64,000 nucleotides of DNA from Psoroptes ovis (Eukaryota; Arthropoda; Arachnida; Sarcoptiformes; Psoroptidae), in NCBI GenBank assembly GCA_002943765.1, contig PQWQ01000006.1, positions 2,666,001 to 2,730,000 of the forward strand, read 5' to 3'. Below, piece by piece: positions 1 to 11,004 of the stretch (positions are counted from its first letter, which is position 1; every line of letters begins with the position of its first letter). A model generated the notes under the pieces. It was not told the origin of the DNA. It ran no database searches and was given only the letters and a program-made list of their open reading frames with translations. The position numbers and the translations under genes were made by a program.

Positions 1-95
1 AGATTTTACAATATTCAATCATTGTACTGAGAATTAGGGCTTATAGATTTTTCGGGAAAATTTCTTTCATCTGGGAATTATATTTTCATCAGTGA

Positions 96-559
96 TTATT
101 TTTTTCCTTCAACCATAATAATATGATATCCGAATTTAGTTTTGACTGGCGGATCAGTATATACAGGTTTATCGAGGCTAGAAACAGGTAATTGAAATGC
201 AGCATCTTGAAATGGTCCAACCATTGAACCACGTGTCATCCAACCAAGATCACCACCTTGTCTTGCTTTATCTTCAGAATATTGTGCAGCTACTTCATTG
301 AATTTCATACCGGATTTTATTTTTTCCAAAGCTTCTAAAGCTTTAGATTGTTTTTCACAAAGAATATGCCGAACCTTTAGAAGAAAAAATTCGAAAATTT
401 TGATTTATTTTGGATTTGGATAAATCTTAAAATTCATTCGGGAGAAAAACATACCTTGACAGCTGTTCCTCCTTTTTTTTCTTTGGTTTCGGCAGATTTC
501 CCACTGCTGCTGCTATTTTTCGTTTGTTCATTTTTGCCTCCTTTGCCTTTTGGGGGCAT
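96..559 (-). CDS. PIN4: PIN4-like parvulin peptidyl-prolyl isomerase
   Basis: Two exons on the minus strand: 559-455 and 374-96, joined in phase 0 across an 80-nt intron with a GTATGT donor and an AG acceptor. They give 127 residues, close to the roughly 131 of human PIN4 (Par14). The N-terminus is a basic Gly/Lys/Ser tail starting MPPKGKGGK, as in Par14, which binds nucleic acid in that family. The rest is one parvulin domain with the family landmarks VRHILCEK, FNEVAAQYSEDKARQGGDLGW, GPFQDAAFQLP and a terminal FGYHIIMVEG. Parvulins catalyse cis-trans isomerisation of Xaa-Pro bonds; Par14 is linked to ribosome biogenesis. The ATG at 559 starts directly in the conserved tail. The gene is divergent from the orphan gene at 806. 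Identification is secure. Confidence 0.95.
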
Positions 560-805
560 CTTTATTCCTTATTGTCTGCTGAATTTAAAAACTGAATTTG
601 AAACTGATTTGAGGAAAAATCTTGAATCAAATGTTTTTGATTTCTTGAAAAATTACATCAGGCGCCATCTGGTTTTGCTTGAAATAAAATTTCTATTTTT
701 TTTTTGTTGATAATTCATTCAAATGTCACTCTGTGGAAATTATTCAATTTAAATGCGATTTAATCATTATCATTTTTATCATTCTGCCAAGAGAATTCTG
801 TCATA
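560..805. promoter_or_regulatory. shared divergent promoter region, PIN4 / orphan gene
   Basis: The 246 nt between two start codons that point away from each other must hold both 5' UTRs and promoters. It is AT-rich apart from a short patch around 660-675. I see no TATA box or other motif clear enough to name. Confidence 0.5.
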
Positions 806-1642
806 ATGTACCGTAAGAAACGGAAATCTGATCCTTCTAATATGGATGCTCAGCAGCCACGAACATCATCGAAAACATTTCGTACACCAACAATTAATTT
901 AGCAAATGAAAAATCTTCGAAAATGTCAGAAAGCTCGACATCGATATCTGAAAATGGTAAACGTAAATCAATATTTGATGATGTTGATCTAAGCGATTTA
1001 AAATTAGATAATTCATTTAAATCATTCTCATTTTCATCCGTATTAATGAATAATTCAAAGATGGAAAAATCAAATATCGATGATACAAAATCAATTATTG
1101 AATCTAATGATTTAGATGATATCGATTTGGATGATGATATTTTATCAAGTTCAACGCTATCAAAGGTTGAAGTTAATACTAACAATAATAATAATAATAA
1201 ATTTGAAACAAATTTAACCAAAGCTGACACAGATGCAATGATACGATTGGTGAAAAATAGTCTAATAAAATCTCCTTGCATTAACAAACAACAGAAAATA
1301 TCTAAATCATCATTAAGTATTGCAAATATTAAAGATGATGATTATGATCATCTTCTTGATGATGATCTTGATTTCGATTTTGATGATGATCTAGATGACA
1401 ATGATCTGAATGACTTAATCATTAATTGTCAACAAACGCAACAGCAATCAAAACAACAACAGAAAAATGAAAAATTTGAATTTAGAAATGCTAACGGTAT
1501 GATGTTGGAAAAACCATCAGATAAATATTATCACAAAACTAAATTGTTATTCCATGATATTGAATATTTAATGTTACAAGAGATTGCATGTTTTATATAC
1601 AATAATAATAACGATTATCATAATGATAATGAGCATACTTGA
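806..1642 (+). CDS. acidic, asparagine-rich orphan protein
   Basis: A single 278-residue reading frame that starts at the first ATG after the divergent promoter. I do not recognise a family. The N-terminus is basic (MYRKKRKSDPSN, resembling a nuclear localisation signal). It is followed by Ser/Thr-rich sequence and repeated acidic blocks such as DDVDLSDLKL, DDIDLDDDIL and LDDDLDFDFDDDLDDNDLNDL. Poly-Asn and Gln-rich runs separate these blocks. This composition suggests a disordered nuclear or chromatin-associated protein, which is inference. The C-terminal part (about residues 235-262, LLFHDIEYLMLQEIACFIY) is the only stretch that looks foldable. The final residues may be intron read-through if a downstream exon exists. 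Codon use fits a real gene, but function is unknown. Confidence 0.6.
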   Translation: MYRKKRKSDPSNMDAQQPRTSSKTFRTPTINLANEKSSKMSESSTSISENGKRKSIFDDVDLSDLKLDNSFKSFSFSSVLMNNSKMEKSNIDDTKSIIESNDLDDIDLDDDILSSSTLSKVEVNTNNNNNNKFETNLTKADTDAMIRLVKNSLIKSPCINKQQKISKSSLSIANIKDDDYDHLLDDDLDFDFDDDLDDNDLNDLIINCQQTQQQSKQQQKNEKFEFRNANGMMLEKPSDKYYHKTKLLFHDIEYLMLQEIACFIYNNNNDYHNDNEHT

Positions 1643-2473
1643 TTATTGTTATTGAACGAATTGAATTATCTATTGTTTCTGTTTTTGTTTTTTCAAAATT
1701 ATTAAAAGATAAATGTAATAGTTTTTCCTTCCTAACATTCAATCAGGTATATCTTTGTTTTCCAAAAATTTTCCCAGAAATTCTCATTTTTAATTTGTAA
1801 ATATAATAATATATATTCCAAAACAAATCTGTATATAATCAGTATAATGTAAGCCAATAATATTAATCTATCGATAAACAAACATCAAACATTTATCATT
1901 AAAAAGTAAACAAACTTTCATTTAAAATTAAATGTCAAAAAATAATAAAAAATTCAAATAAATTTAAAATAAAAAAATTTGTAACTATGGATACATCGAT
2001 GATTTCTTATATATTTTTCTCAATAAAATTTAAAGAATTTCTTTTTTCATTGGTTCATTTTGGATCGATTCAATTTCTTGTATTATGGGGAACAATCTTT
2101 ATTTTGGTTGTCATTGGTTATTATAATTTTTTTTCAACTAATATAGACCATTTCAACTAGACATTATATGGATCGATAATATTATTAATGTAGATATTCG
2201 TGTCTATTATCTATTTGAAAATTGGAAATTGGAAAAAATATAATTCTCGATTGTAAATAATTGCATTGAATTTCAGAAATAAAATGTTAGGTTTATCGGG
2301 CTAACTTTAGCTGTTGTTTCAATATTTACTTTGGTTGTTGTTTTTGTGTCTTAGTTGATTATCATTGAAATTTTACTTTGAGAATTAATTTCCGAAAATT
2401 AACTCGATAGAAAAAAAATTGTTCATAATTAATAGAATTAATGAATAATAAAAATAAAAAATAATGATCAAAG
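1643..2473. other. intergenic, 3' UTR and upstream region
   Basis: 831 nt of AT-rich sequence holding the 3' UTR of the orphan gene and the 5' region of the NHR-ROCO gene. AATAAA-like strings occur near 1955-1975. Two short upstream ORFs sit at 2441-2464 and 2464-2487, just before the next start codon. Confidence 0.5.
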
Positions 2474-5400
2474 ATGAAATTTCATGATCTACATGGTGTG
2501 AATGTAACAATCAATGAAACAAAGCATATTGCAAAACGAATAAATTCATTTTGTGATGCATTTGTATTTAGCTCAAAACCATTACAATTAAATCAATCAT
2601 TCATATTGAAATTCATGTCAAACAATAACTCTGATTGGAATGGTTTCTGTTTTTTGGGTGTTACAACACATAATCCTATAAATTTTATGGAAACAATCTG
2701 CTCGAAACAAATCATCAATTTATTAGCAGCCAATGATAATAATGTTTGGATACACCAAATCAATGAAGAATGGTCGAATATAAGTTTAATTTTATCATTA
2801 AATTCGGATGGTTCATTTGAAATTAGTACAGAATATAATCCAAATTTGAAATTTTTATTCATAGAGAACTTACCGATCAATTCACCACTATGGTTGATAG
2901 TCGATATTTATGGTAAAACGGAACAAATACAAATACCATATTATACATCACCAAATCAACCAGATATTGTATCGATTGGTTCTGATATATATTCCACATT
3001 TAAATGTGGACAAACTGGTATCATTCCATACAATTATGCTCGCATAATGTTGATTGGTCCCAAATCTTCAGGTAAAAGTCTGCTTAAAAAAATACTTATA
3101 AACAATTTGTAAGTGATTTTTATGAATTTATTCAATAAAACCTAATCTGAATGAACTCATATTTGCAATAGAAATCACGATACAAAAGATAATCATTTTA
3201 ATATCGATGAAAATGAAGTGATTAAAGCATCGGAAATAAATTTAATAACGAATGATAATGGAGAATGGAATTTACTGCAAAAGAATTCTGGTAAATCGAA
3301 ATATAGACATTCAGAAAAATCAGATATTTATCATGATATCGCCAAAAATATTGTGCAAGAGATATTATCGAATAAAGATCAATTTGTTGACGAACAAAAT
3401 GATCAATCACAATATTCACCTAAAGAAATGATCAAAAGTGTATTGAAATTTCCTCGAAAATTATTGCGACCATATACCAAAGAAGTCAAACAACAATTAA
3501 GTGAAAATTTGGTAAGTTTATGGTTTAAAAAATTATTTTCAACATAATTAAATTAGTTTACTTTTAAATCAAGAATGAAATACCTGATGAACTTATGCTG
3601 ATGATTGAAGAAATGTTAAAAACAATGACCAGCAATGATAAACAGAAAATCGTGAATGAATCTTTAAATCAAAATGATGATAATTCAGCAAATAATGATA
3701 GAAACGATAATGATGATGGAAATAAGCAAAAAATAAATTTAAATATCCATGATTTTAGCGGTAATCTTTTATATCTCCTTATAAATCAATTTTTCTTCAC
3801 AAATTGTGCGATTTATATATTGGTATTCAATTTATCTGATGACTTAGAACAAACACTTTTATCCAAATTCGATAATATATCATGTATTGTAAGTTTATTT
3901 AAAAATTTATAAATTCTTCTAACAATTTGACCAAACATTTGTGAAGTGAATTCATACATTCATTTATTATTTTTTTATAGAGTGAATTAGGAAATCAACC
4001 TTTGAATGTTTTGCATTCAATGCATTTATGGATATCTTTGATTCATTCGACGATTGCCGGATTTCCGCTACCGAACGAAATAATGTCATCTAAATCAAAT
4101 AATACGAACAATAATAATGAAAATGAAAAATTGCCAGAGGAAAATCATAATCAACAAGAATCAGAAAATACAAATGATTCAAGTGAGAATAATGATTATT
4201 TAAATTCTTCGATGCCATTTGAACTATTGCAACCACAAATAATTTTAGTCGGTACACATCGTAATTCGGTTCATGCCGAGCCAATAACACGTAATGTAAT
4301 AATAAAGGAAAAATTTGAACAAATTTATTCAAGTTTTTCCGGAAAAAATTATGAAAAACATTTATTCAATGAACGAATATCATTAGATTCAAAAGAAATG
4401 TCATTCAATGAACCAGAAGTGATTGATAATTTGCGTAAAATAATAGAAAAATTAATTTATAATCAAAAATTAATAAATTTTTCAATACCATTATGTTGGC
4501 TACAATTAGAACAAATATTTGAAAAATTCAAACAACGTGACATTTATTTTGTTGATGTTTATCAATTACATGAAATCGTTTCATCACAAATTGATACATT
4601 TCAATCAATTGATAATTTAAATTCAGCATTATATTTTTATCATAATCATGGTAAAATTTTCTATTTAGATTGTATTAATAATAATAGCAATTATAATTAT
4701 AATCAGAATTCATTCACATTCATTTATAATGCTAATAATAATTCATCGACAGCATCAACAAATAATAATAAAAATAATCATCATAATAATAATGATGATA
4801 ATTTTCAAAATAGCTCATATGAATGTGGTGTTATAATTTTGAATCCCAATTGGTTTATCGACTGTATTTATAGATTGTGCTCTTACTTATGCTCATTGAA
4901 AAATGATGATGATGAAAGTATATTTTTAGGTATTGTTAATGAAAATGCAATCAACGAAGTATGGTCCAATATTATTGATCAAAAATTCATATTACTTGGT
5001 TGTTTGGAAAATTTAGATTTGATTTGTAAGTTTCCCTGTCAAAGTAGCTGCTGAATTAATATTGGGTAAATTTTTCCGGTTTTTTGCAGGTGAAATAAAT
5101 CCATATCTACCTATTGAAGATGTTTCTGATGGGTCATCAGCGATGGCTATTGTGCCTAAATTATATTTTTTTCCATGGATAACCAGAATTGGTGTGAATG
5201 ATAAACAACAACATCAACAACAAGAGTCATTTCAACATGATTCTTCATTAAATCAAAATAATCGCAGCAATGTGCAAAGTGATGATGATGATAATGAAAC
5301 AGATACTAACAATGAAAATGAAAGTATCAGATATGATTCATCGAATGATTCTCAATCGAAAACGAATAGCAATAATAATCAACACTCAATCAATGATAAT

Positions 5401-8056
5401 GCTAATAATGACGATTATATGAATGGCGGAATGAATTTGACGATCGGTGAATCAACATTTCAATTCATTATTAAATTCAATATTTTGCCAGTTGTACGTT
5501 TTAGAGTGCAAAATTGGAGTATTTCATTAATTTTTTTCACTTTAATGCATATAGAGCCTTTTCACTCGTTTATTAGTACGTTTATCGAAATGGTCATGGA
5601 ATCAAGGATGGGGTAGAAAACCTGAAATGTACAATTTCAAAGGACGCATTGCAGTAGATTTTGATCATGATATCATTTTGAAAATTAATATATTTCAAAA
5701 TCGAATTTATCTAATTATTGTGAAAATATTCGAAGAAATACCAATGGATCAAATTGAAAATTTATTTATCGGACCAACTTCAAATGTTTGTGTCAAAGTA
5801 CAACATTTGATTGAAAATGAATTAACATTGCTGAAAAATTCATATTATCGAAGATTATCATTCAAATTAGTAATACCTTGCCCATGTGATGTACAATGTC
5901 AAAAACATCAAATTGACGGATGTCTTGATGAAAATTGTTTGCATTTTCTCGATTTACATGAATGTTTGCAGAAAAAAGTAGTGGAATGTGAATTCAATCG
6001 AAGAATTCGTACAACATTTATACATCGATTTTTACCATATACACCTATTGAATTGAATGATGAAAGTTCTTGTGAAAATGGAATAATTATATCAACATCA
6101 AGTGCAACAAACGTTTGGGAAAACGTTTTCCAAGTTGAACAATTGTGGATGCGTGAAGCAGCCAAATTATTGAATGGTGATGGTAAATCGCAATATCATG
6201 ATAATGGCATTCATAATCATCATCATCATCATTCTAATCAATTACGTACATCATCCAAAAATGACTGGATTACATTAGCTAAGCGTTTAAGTTATACTGA
6301 ACGCGATATCATGAAATTTAAAGCAGAAATATCGCCACCTTTAGCATTATTGAATGATTGGTATGAATCAAATGGACGCACCAAATGTAGTATCGATGTT
6401 CTTATTTCCTGTTTACGCATGCTGAATCGTGAAGATATTGCTTCATTAATTGAATATGAATTGGAACCAGAATCATCATCACCGCCAATATTTCTTAGCT
6501 ATCAACATGACTCACTAAAACAAGTTCTCGGTATGTAAAGATATGAAAATCAATAAATCGATGACCTATGGTGATAATCATAATTTCTAAATGATTTTTT
6601 TTTTTTTTTGCATATTCTTGACGCTCAAACACCTGTTCCAATTTATTTATGAAATTCGAAACAAAAATGAAAACAATTACAACATTTGACCTAAAAATCG
6701 ACATGTCATAATAATGATTATCAAATATTGAATTTGTTTATTATAATTAGAGATAAGAAGAAAACTAGAACTATCAGGTTTTCCTTGTTGGATGGACACA
6801 AGGTGTGTAATAATGTGATGAACAACATGGAATTTCAATTTTGATTTGCTAAAACTAAACTTTTCATTATTTGTGATTGTTATCAGATCTATCAATGGTG
6901 GCGACTCATTATATGGTAAAATTTATGAAGGCATAAGTCGAGCTAAAGTATTCATATGGTAAATTAAAATTTTTACTTCAAATGAATATTTCAAATTATT
7001 TTTTTGATTTTATTTTAAAATGTTGAACAGTTGTTTAACACCTAGATATGTAGCATCACCGATGTGTAATCGTGAAGTGGCATTAGCTGATGTGTTACAT
7101 AAGCCAATTTTACCACTAATAATTGAATTCACTCCATGGCCACCACCTGGTGCAATGGCATTAATCATGTCATCGATTGTTTATGTAGATCTTTGTGGCG
7201 TTGGTAGTCATCATGGAGCTGGTCGAACACAAGATATTGAATCTCGTTTTCGTGAAATTCTTGACCATATATCAAGATATATTCAAGGTTATTTAGATGC
7301 AACATCCACACCGTTGGTGACATCTAGAACATATCATTTACAATTGTCAGATATATTCAATAATCGTTCACAACGCCAGCACCAACACGATAAGCGTAAT
7401 CATGGCCATTATTCCAGAAATCTTTTAATGAATCCTCAACATCATAACAACAATAATCGTCTTCAATATCCGAATATTTTTCAACAACATTTAAGCATCG
7501 GTAACAATGTTGATTTTGGCCATGATCAACGACATAATCAACAAGGTAATCATAGAAATAATTATCATCAAAGTTTGATACGACGCATACAATCATCGAC
7601 ATCATCGATGATATTGCGGAGAAATAATTCACATAATGAACATAATCATCACTTATCGCCAGCACCATCTCCAATTCTTATGGAAAGTGAATTAGAACAA
7701 TTAATCAATGATAATAATTCAATAACAGATAATAATGAACAAAATGAAAGCAATAATAATAGTGATGATAATAATGATGATGATGATGATCGAAATTCTA
7801 ATCATAATTCAAATCATATAGAACAAGATCGACGATCATTATCAAGAAATGATCAATCAATTGTATGTTGATTTTAAATAATCATAAAATCACCAAATTA
7901 ATTCTCTTTTGAATTTCTTTTCTATCTTCCTACTCAAAATAGGCATCTGAACTACCATTCAATGAACAAATAATAACCGATGACAATATATCGGTAATAA
8001 CACGTGCGCGGATATCAAATCGTATTACAAATTGTTCAGTTTGTGTAATTGTTTGA
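2474..8056 (+). CDS. NHR-Roc-COR-Death-TIR multidomain signalling protein (ROCO family)
   Basis: Ten exons: 2474-3108, 3172-3511, 3574-3888, 3981-5025, 5090-5493, 5555-6530, 6751-6802, 6887-6958, 7031-7862, 7943-8056. All junctions are in phase and give 1594 residues. Residues 1-155 are a Neuralized repeat (FHDLHGVNV, SFCDAFVFSSKPL, PLWLIVDIYGKT). A Roc GTPase follows with Walker A GPKSSGKS (about 195), DxxG-type HDFSGN (about 385) and a TH base-recognition motif (GTHRN, about 522), interrupted by Asn/Asp-rich inserts. The COR domain includes IPLCWLQLEQIF, GVIILNPNWFIDCIYRL and, across the 5493/5555 junction, LFTRLLVRLSKW. Residues 1150-1213 resemble a Death domain. Residues 1223-1370 are a TIR domain (IFLSYQHDS, GFPCWMD, CLTPRYVASPMCNREVALAD, WPPPGAM). 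A His/Asn/Asp-rich tail ends in CVIV. The expected role is GTP-controlled, TIR-mediated immune or death signalling; this is inference from domains. Confidence 0.85.
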
Positions 8057-11004
8057 AAATTTTAAACCAAAAATTGATAAACCTTGCCAACAGTAGATGG
8101 CGATTGAGCAGATAATGTTGTCTGAAATTCACCCGAAATCATTCCATTAAACTAATAAGATTATTTCGAAATTTAAATTATAATGATTATCATTCATTTC
8201 ATCACAAAATAAAACTGGCGACCGGCGCCAAAAAATCTAGAGATTGCGCCTGCTTTAATTCCATTTAAAATTCTACATTCAAAATTCATTGATCAAAAAT
8301 AATGAAATGATAATGATATCACATTATACTGGACCACTACAACCTTATACATTTGAAAGTAAAGATTAGTCCATTCCATTCCATTTGTGTTATCACATTT
8401 CAAAGTTTCAACATCAAAAATGGGTTCTTCTACTTTTGAAATCTATCTTGAAGCAAAGAAACTAAGCCAATCTACTGACTGATAAAATGAAATGGAAAAA
8501 AGAGTCGAAACAGTTGACAAACGATGATGATGGTGGTGGTTATAGTGGTGATGGCGATTGTAAGTAACAATCATTACATGAGTGCATACAAACACACAAA
8601 CAGTGAATGTATCTCGCTGATTATTCGATGTTTTGATGGATCATCATCATCATAACACATTGCTTCTTCGATCTCAAAGCCCATTTTGGAGAAAGAGAGA
8701 AACAGAAAAAGCCAAAAAACTCTTCGCTGCCGTCGTCGTGGTCGTTTGTCGTCGTCTTCTTTTGCTTATTCTTCTTCCATTCATTCATCGAATCGAATCC
8801 TAAGCAAAACATTGTTGGATCTTGGATTTTCTCAATTTCGAAACTATTTTTCGTTTTCAAAATCAGTGAAAAACCAAATCATTTATACCATTCGTTCATT
8901 TATTCGTTAGGCATGAAAATTTGTTGTCCACCACAAAAATCGACCATCCAGCCAACAAGAGAACTACAACGGCGACGATAGTCTTATCTCTTGTCGTTAT
9001 CGTAGTGTCATATATAATAATTGTTTCTTACGAACACAATCTATGTTTTGAGTTCCACTATTTTTTTCCATTCTCTCTATTTTCTCCATCTTATTCTATT
9101 TATTTTGTTCGGTGTTCTGTTCAACGATATTCTCGCATTTCTACGATATTTCATATGTTTGTGTATGTTTCCAACAAAAATAATTGAACATTTCTCCATT
9201 CATTCATTGATTCAATGTTTTTTGTTTTGTTTATTTTCTTTTTCGGAAATTTTCATTTTTTTTCGTCTATTTTGTTATTCAACAATCACTACCATCATAA
9301 ACCCGATAGCCGAGTGATAATTCTTGTTCTTCAGTATTCGTTGAATTGTTTGTATATTTTAATTGAATATTCTGTATTTCTGAATTTCGTATTTCATCTC
9401 CGATTTGTAGTAGAATTGAATTCTGTGCAGTGTTTGAATGGTTTGTGTTTTTAATGTCTTCAGTGTTCAGTAAATTTTTGGAACCACCACGACTACAACA
9501 AACTAAATGAATGAATGAATCTAAAGTAACTGTGGTTCATCATCATCATTATTTAATAGCCATCACTGATTCCAAAATGGTTTTGAATTGAGAAATGTGA
9601 ATGAATTCTTTAGTATTTATGTGTGTTGTTTACTTAAATGTGCTTGGTCTTTTGATTCAATTTTTTTTTCTGAATGAATCCATTGTGTTTTGCTCCAGAA
9701 TCTCTTGGAAAAAAATGAAAATGAAGTGAAAACAAAGAAGCATTTCATGGAATTTCATGAAATTTCATCCATTTGTTTCTTCCAATGCATTTGATGAATG
9801 GTATTTTCTCTCAATGAAAATGTAAATAAAATGTGGAAATTTTCAAAATTTAAGAAAATATTTTCATCAATTTGTCATTGAATCATTGATTTGATGATGG
9901 TCAACCCAAAAATTGTGCAAAAATAAAAACAAACACAAATGCAACAATCATTGAGACATCATCATCATCATCCGAAACATCATTTTGAATAAACATCAAC
10001 AATTAATAATAAAAATAATAATAATAGTTATTTCATGATTTGATTCAACTATGAAAAATAATATTTTACTCGTTGCCATTGATATTTCGCAAGAAATATG
10101 CTTCAATGTTTTCATATTTAAAGTTATTTTTATTTGAAATTAAATGAAATGAATTGAATGTGAAATTTTTGTATTTTTTATTCCATCCAATACGTATTCC
10201 AATGAATCAAAATCTAAATTCAAAATCAATTTATTCATTAATTCATTCATTTAGACTAAAATACCATCAATCAATTTTGATGATATTAATGAAATATTTT
10301 TCGCTTTTTAATTGATTTTAAATGATGAAAACGAAAAATTCATTCAGAAATTTGTATCGAAAATTGAATCGAAAAAATCTTACAAATTCAATTAACATCA
10401 AATCATTAATTTTTTGCAAAGAAAAAAATACATATCAAACATTCAACAAACTGATCCAAATAAATCCACACATATCTTGCAATAGATAAATTTGTATTGT
10501 TAGATTTTACATCGACAACAACAAATCAAATCAAAACATCGAAAAAATAAATAGAAATAAAGCTTTTTTTTGAAAAAGAAATGAAATATTGAAAATTTTC
10601 AATTCAAAAATTATAAATACAGTTCATTCAAATACGCCTACAATTGCTGCAAAAAAAAAATTACAAAAGTTAAAAGTTGAAGAATTGGGCCAAAATTTCA
10701 AATGTACGATAATTCATACAATTACAATTCTTGATTCGTAAAAAAAGAAAAGAAAAATCATTTTCATTTTTCTTTTTTTTTTTTTTTTTGAATATTAATA
10801 ATGATAAACATTATCATTATTCATCATCATCATCATCAATGGCCTTCGATAATGATAAAGAAAATCATGTCAACACTGTCATCGTCAATCGTCAAGCTAT
10901 TGATGTTCTTGATGATGATAATGATCTCCATTATCAACATCATCACCACACAGAGAACAATAGCAAATATTATCATTATTTCAAGCATTATATACTATAA
11001 AATA
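8057..11004. other. intergenic / Lar upstream region
   Basis: 2.9 kb without a supportable protein. Open frames between 8620 and 9455 and between 10731 and 11000 are low-complexity and overlap in several frames. A locally GC-richer strip of CGT/GTC triplets lies near 8724-8757. The stretch probably contains the Lar promoter and untranslated first exons, but I cannot place a transcription start. Confidence 0.4.

Noticed and set aside
456..710. 84-residue plus-strand frame over PIN4 exon 1
   Set aside because: It is antisense to a secure coding exon, hydrophobic by composition only, and lacks an ATG start.
850..1287. 145-residue minus-strand frame
   Set aside because: Antisense shadow of the acidic orphan gene; its Ser/Leu bias is what Asp/Asn repeats give in reverse.
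5062..5616. Frameshift or pseudogene within the ROCO COR region
   Set aside because: The apparent break is a normal 61-nt intron (GTACGT at 5494, AG at 5554) and splicing restores a good COR sequence.
8621..9454. Several overlapping frames upstream of Lar
   Set aside because: Low-complexity, in competing frames, no domain or splice logic; more likely untranslated exon or promoter sequence.
10801..11004. N-terminal extension of Lar in the same frame
   Set aside because: It adds a His/Ile/Met-rich stretch before a good signal peptide; starting at 11005 puts the hydrophobic core at a normal distance.
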